Assembly (NCBI RefSeq): GCF_001544015.1
Contig: NZ_AP014924.1
Location: 1,922,001 to 1,986,000, forward strand
Reading direction: 5' to 3'
DNA: 64,000 nt
From: Limnochorda pilosa
GTDB lineage: Bacteria > Bacillota > Limnochordia > Limnochordales > Limnochordaceae
This document shows positions 59,469-64,000 of this stretch, in pieces (position 1 is the first letter of the stretch; each line of letters opens with the position of its first letter). Below the pieces are notes generated by a model. It searched no databases. It had not been told where the DNA came from and saw only the letters and a program-made list of their open reading frames with translations. A program made the position numbers and the translations under genes.

Positions 59469-59680
59469 ATCTGTCCTGACGCGCCGAGACCCGCCACCCA
59501 GCCGGGCCCCAGATCGATCTCATGGATTCATGTTTCGCCAGCTCTGCATCCGCGAGCTCGAGCATCGCCCGCGACGTATGGCGACAAGTTGATACCCCCA
59601 ACGGGGCTCGTTATCCACGCGAAGCCGCCGGCTTGGAGAAGCGCGACGGCGGGGTGAACGGACTGCCGCCATGGGCTGCC
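59469..59680. other. Short region carrying an att-like sequence
   Basis: No supportable gene. It contains TACCCCCAACGGG, a copy of the 3' end of tRNA-Glu. Confidence 0.4.
59593..59605 (+). repeat. Copy of tRNA-Glu 3' end (att-like)
   Basis: TACCCCCAACGGG is identical to 61854-61866 in tRNA-Glu, and the next five bases (GCTCG against ATTCG) match at three. Spacing is 2.26 kb. A recombinase fragment lies beside the tRNA copy, so these could be attachment sites of a degenerate element. Confidence 0.45.
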
Positions 59681-59917
59681 TTACCGCGGTGCGGTACTCT
59701 CCCGGCCGGCCATCTGCCCCCGCTTCTCCTCATCCCAGCACGCGACCTCGTACCAGTACCACAGCTTCGCCGATCCGTACCGGCGGTGGCTCTCGGGGAA
59801 CTCGTACCTCGGGTCCGACGCCCACTGGCGGACGCGCTCCCGGCTCGTCGCCTCGTAGCCCTGAAGAGCATCCAGGAGCTGCACGGCCCACCCGATGGGT
59901 CCGATCAGGCCGTCCAA
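59681..59917 (-). CDS. Possible AlpA/excisionase-like HTH protein
   Basis: 78 residues. ATSRERVRQWASDPRYEFPE then YGSAKLWYWYEVACWDEEKR resembles the winged-helix of AlpA/excisionase or MerR-like proteins ('SR.RV.QW...P.FPEP...G..W...EV..W'). The start would be TTG 59915-59917 without a clear site, so it may be partial. It lies close to the att-like repeat. Confidence 0.4.
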   Translation of the reverse strand: MDGLIGPIGWAVQLLDALQGYEATSRERVRQWASDPRYEFPESHRRYGSAKLWYWYEVACWDEEKRGQMAGRESTAPR

Positions 59918-60091
59918 CCCGACCGGCGCATCGCGTCGCTCCTCGCTCGGCGCGGGGATCGGCAGCGGGGCGGCCAGGACCTCCAGGCGCGCCCGGCGAT
60001 CACCGGCGAATAGGCCTCCGTGGCTAGGACACGCCGATGGTCAGGCATGTAGGATGTAGCACCTACTCGGACGGGAAGGGGGGCCGGTGCG

Positions 60092-60184
60092 ATGAAGTTC
60101 GACTTCAGGGAGGACAACGCGTTCTTGATCTTCCTGATCCTCATCCTCCTCTTGCTGAGTGACAAGCGGCTGGATGACAAGTAG
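60092..60184 (+). CDS. Micro membrane protein, copy 2 (30 aa)
   Basis: ATG 60092 starts a 30-residue peptide: polar MKFDFREDN, a hydrophobic core LIFLILILLLL and the tail SDKRLDDK. It shares the core and the start with copy 1 at 59362. GGGAAGGGGGG precedes it and a 12-bp-stem hairpin follows. A predicted single-pass membrane peptide; function unknown. Confidence 0.65.
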   Translation: MKFDFREDNAFLIFLILILLLLSDKRLDDK

Positions 60185-60189
60185 CGAGG

Positions 60190-60220
60190 GGCAGGGCCCG
60201 GCGCGCGGCCGGGCCCTGCC
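60190..60220 (+). terminator. Hairpin after micro-protein copy 2
   Basis: GGCAGGGCCCGG and CCGGGCCCTGCC form a perfect twelve-base-pair stem with a seven-base loop, six bases after the stop. It is the counterpart of the hairpin at 59444. Confidence 0.7.
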
Positions 60221-60227
60221 CTCACTT

Positions 60228-60485
60228 CAGCCCACTTCCGCTCCTCCGCCCCGGCGCCGGCCTCCGTCCACCGCTGTTCGGCCTCGGCCACCGCCTGGAA
60301 TACCTGGGCCCAGAGCTGGTCCCACAGCTCCTGGGCCACCCGGGTCAGGAACCTCTGCACCAACGCCGCCAGGAACGCCGGGGCCACCCGGGCGGGCTCC
60401 ACCTCTCGAACATCGCTTCGTGCCTGATCCTCGCCAGCCGGTCCTCCTCTATGCGGAGCCGAACCATCTCCTCCGGCGGCGCCAT
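60228..60485 (-). pseudogene. Possible small frameshifted gene
   Basis: From ATG 60483-60485 the frame reads MAPPEEMVRLRIEEDRLARI then RHEAMFE. A protein-like continuation, VEPARVAPAFLAALVQRFLT then QELWDQLWAQVFQAVAEAEQ, follows in another frame. Together they look like one helical protein with a frameshift near 60405. I do not recognise it. Its 3' end is antisense to micro-protein copy 2. Confidence 0.3.
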
Positions 60486-60490
60486 CAGAG

Positions 60491-61072
60491 TCAAAAGTCC
60501 CAGCGGAAGCTCAACCACGGACGCCCTTCGACTACCGCTCTGCCCGCCAGGTGTCCCACAACTGCCCCCGCGATAACGTCGGTAGGCCAATGGTATCCCT
60601 CGTAGACCAGCGAGACAGCCACACCTGACGCGATCACGTACCAGGCTGCGGCCCACTTTGGGTACTGCCCTGCCAGCACCGTGGCCAGGGCGAAGGCGCT
60701 GGAGGCGTGGCCGGAGGGAAAGCTGTGATGCGCGCTGTCGAGAGAAGGTCCAGCCCAACTCGACGAACCCTCACCGGCATATGGCAATGCTCGCCCTAGC
60801 AGCACCTTGCCGGTCCATGTGACAGCTGCCGCCCCGCCAATGGCTTCGAGAACCTGTACTGCGGTCTCGCCCTCGCCCGACGTCGCCAGCAGTGTCAGAG
60901 TTGCCAGGTACATAGGGGCCTCGCCCATACGGCCCACCGCATGCAGCCAGGGTGCGTCCCACGAGCGCACCCATTCGGTCACCACCTCGTCAGGCGAGCC
61001 AGCGTAGGCTGGAGACACCCATATGAGGAGAAGGGCGAGAACGAGGGCGGCAGCCCTCGCAGGTTTCTGCAA
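60491..61072 (-). CDS. PAP2-superfamily membrane protein with altered active site
   Basis: 193 residues with a signal/anchor (residues 5-24) and several helices. The PAP2 motifs are present but altered. Motif 1 (Kx6RP) reads K89 ... L96-P97; motif 2 is intact (PSGH 119-122); motif 3 (SRx5Hx3D) reads S154-L155 ... H161 ... D165. Both phosphate-binding arginines are replaced by leucine, while both histidines and the aspartate remain. Lipid or undecaprenyl phosphate hydrolysis would be expected of the family but may be impaired here. The start is ATG 61070-61072. Confidence 0.85.
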   Translation of the reverse strand: MQKPARAAALVLALLLIWVSPAYAGSPDEVVTEWVRSWDAPWLHAVGRMGEAPMYLATLTLLATSGEGETAVQVLEAIGGAAAVTWTGKVLLGRALPYAGEGSSSWAGPSLDSAHHSFPSGHASSAFALATVLAGQYPKWAAAWYVIASGVAVSLVYEGYHWPTDVIAGAVVGHLAGRAVVEGRPWLSFRWDF

Positions 61073-61369
61073 ATCTCGTCCCCCCTTCCTTCTTCCTCTC
61101 CAACCAACGCCGAGTCTACGTTATCGGGTTCATCGAGGCAACCGCGCGGGAAACGCTAGAGAAGGTAGCGGCGGAGATGTTCACCGAATCATAGCGCCGG
61201 TGACGTATCCATGAAGCTGACGTAATACGGGGACTGAAATCGAGGAGGTCCTGGCCCACGCCGGGAGCCTCAAGAAGCGGGAGTGGACCATGAGGGGCAT
61301 GGCCGGGAACGTGCGGCGCCGGGACCCCCAGACGGGCTGGTGCTAGAAGAACGCCGGCCAGCCAACCTA
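61073..61369. other. Non-coding or decayed stretch
   Basis: About 300 bp between the PAP2 gene and the recombinase-like fragment. The frame from about 61240 (IEEVLAHAGSLKKREWTMRG) is protein-like but stops by 61345 and is not identified. Confidence 0.35.
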
Positions 61370-61890
61370 CGCTACCGGGCCGTGAGGGTCGCCACCGGCG
61401 AAAAGGACGCCCGCGGGCGCCTTGACGAACGGGCGCGGGCATTGGACCGGCGCCGGGAGAGGCTGCGGGAGGTAGAACGGCAGCTCGAGCAAGCGAAGAA
61501 GGTGCTCCTGGCCGGCGCAGACCCGGCCATCCTGGCGGGTGAGCTGAACCGGCTCGGCGCCGAGGCCAGGGCGCTCCGCGAGCTGATGGACCAGGAGCAG
61601 AGAAAGGCCGCCCGACCCCGACGAATCGATGAGGGCCAGGCGGCAGACATCCTGCAGAGCCTGCTTTCCGATCTGGACGAGGGCGATCCGGTGAAGCTGC
61701 GCCAGCTGGTGGCGACCTTCGTTCGCCAGCCTATCCTCAACCCGGACCGCTACACCATCTCGGCGACCTTCCTACCCGATCCGAGGTCCGGCCTCCACCC
61801 CGTCGCCCTACTGGTGGGGCTGGACCAGGCCAAGCGCTATCGCGTAGACGTGGTACCCCCAACGGGATTCGAACCCGTGCCACCGCCTTG
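61370..61890 (+). pseudogene. Fragment of a recombinase-like C-terminal region
   Basis: The frame encodes a charged coiled-coil (RLDERARALDRRRERLREVE) followed by ADILQSLLSDLDEGDPVKLR then QLVATFVRQPILNPDRYTIS. This is the pattern found at the C-terminus of large serine recombinases ('LRxLVxTFVxxIxxNPD'). No catalytic domain is present upstream. The frame runs on into the antisense of tRNA-Glu and stops at 61891. It probably marks one end of an integrated element. Confidence 0.5.
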
Positions 61891-61926
61891 AAAGGGCGGC
61901 GTCCTAGGCCACTAGACGATGGGGGC
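61851..61926 (-). tRNA. tRNA-Glu (TTC)
   Basis: A full cloverleaf with encoded CCA on the minus strand. The acceptor stem is GCCCCCA/TGGGGGT (G1-U72 wobble). The anticodon stem CCGCC/GGCGG carries the loop CTTTCAA, so the anticodon is TTC, reading GAA/GAG. The T-arm CGGGTTCGAATCCCG is canonical. Its 3' end is duplicated at 59593. Confidence 0.97.
61854..61866 (-). repeat. tRNA-Glu end of the att-like repeat
   Basis: The 13 bp at the 3' end of tRNA-Glu (TACCCCCAACGGG on the + strand) recur at 59593-59605. tRNA 3' ends are common integration targets. Confidence 0.45.
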
Positions 61927-62147
61927 CAGAGAGCGGGCGGTGACGGCAACAGCAGTTCAGCCGAACCGCCACTCCATTGTAGCCGCGGGAGGTTCGGGCG
62001 TCAACCGGAGGGCGGCGCGGGCGGGTGGGGGTCCGTCGGGCTCAACGGCGTCGCGGCCGCCCTCGTTCCCGGGTGAACGGTGGAGGGCGGGAGACACCCC
62101 TCGGTTCCGGCAGGAGTCCGGAACCCGGCGTGGAACCGACCTCCCCC

Positions 62148-62485
62148 ATGGACCGCGTTCGTGCCATCGACCTGGCCCGGGGCATCCGCATCGCTTTGGT
62201 GGTGCTGGGGCATACGCCGCTCCCGGCGTGGCTGAACGGGCCCTTGACCACGTTCCGCCTACCGCTCTTCTTCCTTGTCTCAGGCTACGCCTTCAGCTGG
62301 GTGGGCTCGTCTACGGCTACGGCATGGGGGACTGGCTGATTCTCATCCTGCCCATGTGGTTTCTTCCCACCCTCTTCACCCCGGGCTTGGTCCTGTGGGG
62401 ACTGCTGCGCGCGACGGTAGGGCGGCCCCCCTGGCTTCAGGCCGTCGCCTTCCCGGTGGCGGGACCCGCAGGGAGCCCGTGGCGT
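62148..62485 (+). pseudogene. Broken acyltransferase-3-like gene
   Basis: MDRVRAIDLARGIRIALVVL then LGHTPL and FRLPLFFLVSGYAFSW form the N-terminus of an acyltransferase-3/fucose-4-O-acetylase-type membrane protein. The frame stops at 62339. In a second frame WLILILPMWFLPTLFTPGLV then LWGLLRATVGRPPWLQAVAF resembles an internal helix of the family. The central helices and the rest are missing, so the gene is dead. About 145 bp after it hold nothing recognised. Confidence 0.6.
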
Positions 62486-62632
62486 TCAAACTCTTGCCTT
62501 GAAATAGTGTGTCTCCTTGTCACTACGTATGGATCCTGGTACTAACGATCGCTCAAGCGCCCGTCCTATGGAGACTGAGCGCCAAGAGAGCTACGTGTAC
62601 AGGCGACCCTGCAAGGCCTTACCCGAACGGCC

Positions 62633-62662
62633 CTGACGCGCGCCGGGTCCGGGCGGTATAAT
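62633..62662 (+). promoter_or_regulatory. Sigma-A-like promoter of the HAD gene
   Basis: CTGACG (-35, 62633-62638), 18-bp spacer, TATAAT (-10, 62657-62662), about 65 bp before the HAD start codon. Confidence 0.65.
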
Positions 62663-62726
62663 CCTCCCAGAGCCTGGTTTTCCGGGGCGCAGAGCGCCCC
62701 CACCCACCCTCCCGGAGGTGCAGCCC

Positions 62727-63512
62727 TTGGATCGCGCAGCCACGCCCGGCCGCCCAGCCGAGAAGAGCCGGGCGCTTCTTCTGGACCTCGACGGCACCCT
62801 CATCGACCTGGATCTGGACCGCTTCCTTGAACAGTACGCCCGGCTCCTCGCGGGCTACTTCGTCCCCGAGGTCCCGCCCGAGCGCTTCGGCCCCGCCTTC
62901 ATGGAGGCGGCCATGTTCATGCTCAGCGAGGGCCACTCGGACCGCTCCAACGGCGAGCGTTTCTACGACCGCTTCTGCGCCGCCGCCGGAGTGGATCCCG
63001 CATGGGCCCACGAGCGGGCGGAGCGGTTCTACGACGAAGCGTACCCGTCGCTGCGATCCATGGTTCAGCCCCTGGAGGTGGCTCCCGAGGTAGTCGCCCG
63101 GGCGCGGGAGCGGGGCTGGGTCGTGGTGCTGGCGACGCAACCTCTCTTCCCTCGGAGGGCCATCGTGGAGCGGATGCGCTGGGGTGGCCTGGACCCCGGC
63201 GGCTTCGATTTCATCGCCCACATGGACGCCTTCCACGCGTGCAAGCCGCACGCCCTCTTCTTCGAGGAACTCTGCCGCGAGATCCGGGTGGCTCCCGAGC
63301 GCTGCGTGATGGTAGGCAACGACGTCCACGACGACCTCCCCGCCGCCCACCTGGGGATGCCCACCTTCCTGGCCAGGGACTTCGTCCTCCGGGCAGACCA
63401 CCCTGCCCCGCCCCCTCGGGCGGAGGGCAGCCTCCGGGATCTCCTGCGCCTGATCGAATCCGGCGAGCTCGAGCAATGGGTGGGCGACGGCGCCGGGCCG
63501 ATCCAGGCCTGA
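62727..63512 (+). CDS. HAD-superfamily hydrolase
   Basis: 261 residues. HAD motifs are LLLDLDGTLIDL (nucleophile and general-acid Asp), LATQPL (motif II Thr), the Lys in HACKPH (motif III) and MVGNDVHDDLPAAHL (motif IV). A helical cap lies between motifs I and II, giving a C1-type phosphatase-like layout. The start is TTG 62727, seven bases after GGAGGT; the GTG three codons earlier lies inside that site. The substrate cannot be predicted. Confidence 0.92.
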   Translation: MDRAATPGRPAEKSRALLLDLDGTLIDLDLDRFLEQYARLLAGYFVPEVPPERFGPAFMEAAMFMLSEGHSDRSNGERFYDRFCAAAGVDPAWAHERAERFYDEAYPSLRSMVQPLEVAPEVVARARERGWVVVLATQPLFPRRAIVERMRWGGLDPGGFDFIAHMDAFHACKPHALFFEELCREIRVAPERCVMVGNDVHDDLPAAHLGMPTFLARDFVLRADHPAPPPRAEGSLRDLLRLIESGELEQWVGDGAGPIQA

Positions 63513-63774
63513 CCGCTCTCCTGCCTCGGACCTCGCTCGGCGGCCGGCCTCCCGCGCCCGGCCCACCCCCTCGCCGGCTCCGCCGCCCGGCGGTGGGCGG
63601 CCCGGCCTTCCAGCACCTGGTCCCCGGGCCGCTGCATGGTGCCCCTGGACTGTGGAAGACTAGCTCCACCAGGCATCTCCCCGCTCGGCGTCGCAGGCTG
63701 GTGTCCGCCGGTCGAGGTCCGCAGGCCCCAGGTGAACCGGCCGGGGAAAGACTGCCTTTCGGAGGTGCGTCGTC
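63513..63774. other. Intergenic stretch
   Basis: 262 bp with no supportable gene or clear hairpin. A GGAGGTG ribosome-binding site closes it at 63761. Confidence 0.4.
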
Positions 63775-64000
63775 ATGCCGTCCCGTCGCGAGGTCCGAGA
63801 CCGGCGCCGGCCCACGGTCCTGGGCTCCTTTGTGCACCTCGCGCGCCGGGCGCGCGGGGTGGCCTTCTGGACCACCGTGGCCGCGTCCGGCGCCTACGCG
63901 GTGTACCGGGTCGTCGCAAGACCTTTTCGCCCGGCCAACCGCCGGCTTGCGCTCTTTCTCGGCAAGCACTTGATGGAGGCAAGCGGTCCCTGCCTGGCGG
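63775..64000 (+). CDS. Unidentified protein, N-terminal part (runs off window)
   Basis: ATG 63775, with GGAGGTG about nine bases upstream, opens a frame to the window edge (75 residues). It is basic at the start (MPSRREVRDRRRPTVL), with a mildly hydrophobic AFWTTVAASGAYAVYRVV and then RRLALFLGKHLMEASGPCLA. The last phrase loosely recalls the 'LxELGPxxxKLGQ' lead-in of ABC1/UbiB kinases, but it is too short to claim. Confidence 0.6.
   Translation, partial: MPSRREVRDRRRPTVLGSFVHLARRARGVAFWTTVAASGAYAVYRVVARPFRPANRRLALFLGKHLMEASGPCLA

Noticed and set aside
59905-60402. 165-codon minus-strand frame as a complete gene
   Set aside because: The second half is antisense to micro-protein copy 2 and to the HTH region; only the first part looks protein-like and it seems frameshifted.
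63775-64000. Naming the last gene as an ABC1/UbiB kinase
   Set aside because: Only 75 residues are visible and the resemblance is limited to a few positions before the conserved domain.

Overview
The window is about 70% GC and reads as the chromosome of a high-GC, Gram-positive, endospore-forming Firmicute. The evidence is a complete spoIIGA-sigE pair, sigG, spoIIR, spoIIP and a SpoVD/FtsI-type penicillin-binding protein, together with Firmicutes-style dcw genes, an mDAP-type MurE, a complex I (nuo) operon and a seven-gene Mrp antiporter. A Limnochordia-like lineage would fit, but that is inference from gene content and composition.

Layout. 1-5185: the end of a nuo operon (nuoK, L, M, N; + strand). 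5469-8723: a minus-strand group with an SRPBCC protein, a MoaD-like protein, a BNR-repeat protein and an AraC-type regulator whose HTH lies between two copies of one beta-rich domain. 8848-14868: the mnhABCDEFG Na+/H+ antiporter operon with a good sigma-A promoter. 15146-16207: tRNA-Ala, a truncated ISNCY-like transposase and a decayed DUF4258/YgiT toxin-antitoxin pair. 16256-20254: an oligopeptide-type ABC transporter (binding protein and two permeases).

20549-26996: two SNF2-helicase/partner modules pointing at each other. The right-hand module follows spoIIP behind a sigma-E-like promoter. The paired helicase plus partner layout resembles the uncharacterised B. subtilis yqhH-yqhG pair. This is the least explained part of the window and the best candidate for a new system.

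27094-35519 (minus strand): UPF0182 protein, hslO, rodZ, ftsK/spoIIIE, pgeF, nrdR; ylmC is on the + strand. 36008-39588: spoIIR and sigG (minus) and the spoIIGA-sigE operon (+), which is inverted relative to the usual ftsZ-spoIIGA-sigE-sigG order. 39646-56044 (minus): a dcw cluster read as mraZ, rsmH, ftsL, pbp, murE, murF, mraY, ftsW, murG, murC, murB, murA, ftsQ, ftsZ. murD and ftsA are absent from their usual places. MraZ-type operator repeats precede mraZ.

56328-64000: RNase P RNA, a zinc-ribbon protein and a GNAT acetyltransferase, then a decayed accessory patch of about 4 kb (ABC-F fragment, two tandem micro-membrane-protein genes, a possible HTH protein, a PAP2 protein with altered active-site motifs, a recombinase fragment abutting tRNA-Glu, a broken acyltransferase), then a HAD hydrolase and a partial gene at the right edge. 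A 13-bp copy of the tRNA-Glu 3' end at 59593 suggests a degenerate integrated element. Functionally the window joins respiration and sodium/proton exchange, cell-wall synthesis and division, and the early sporulation switches that act on the division machinery.
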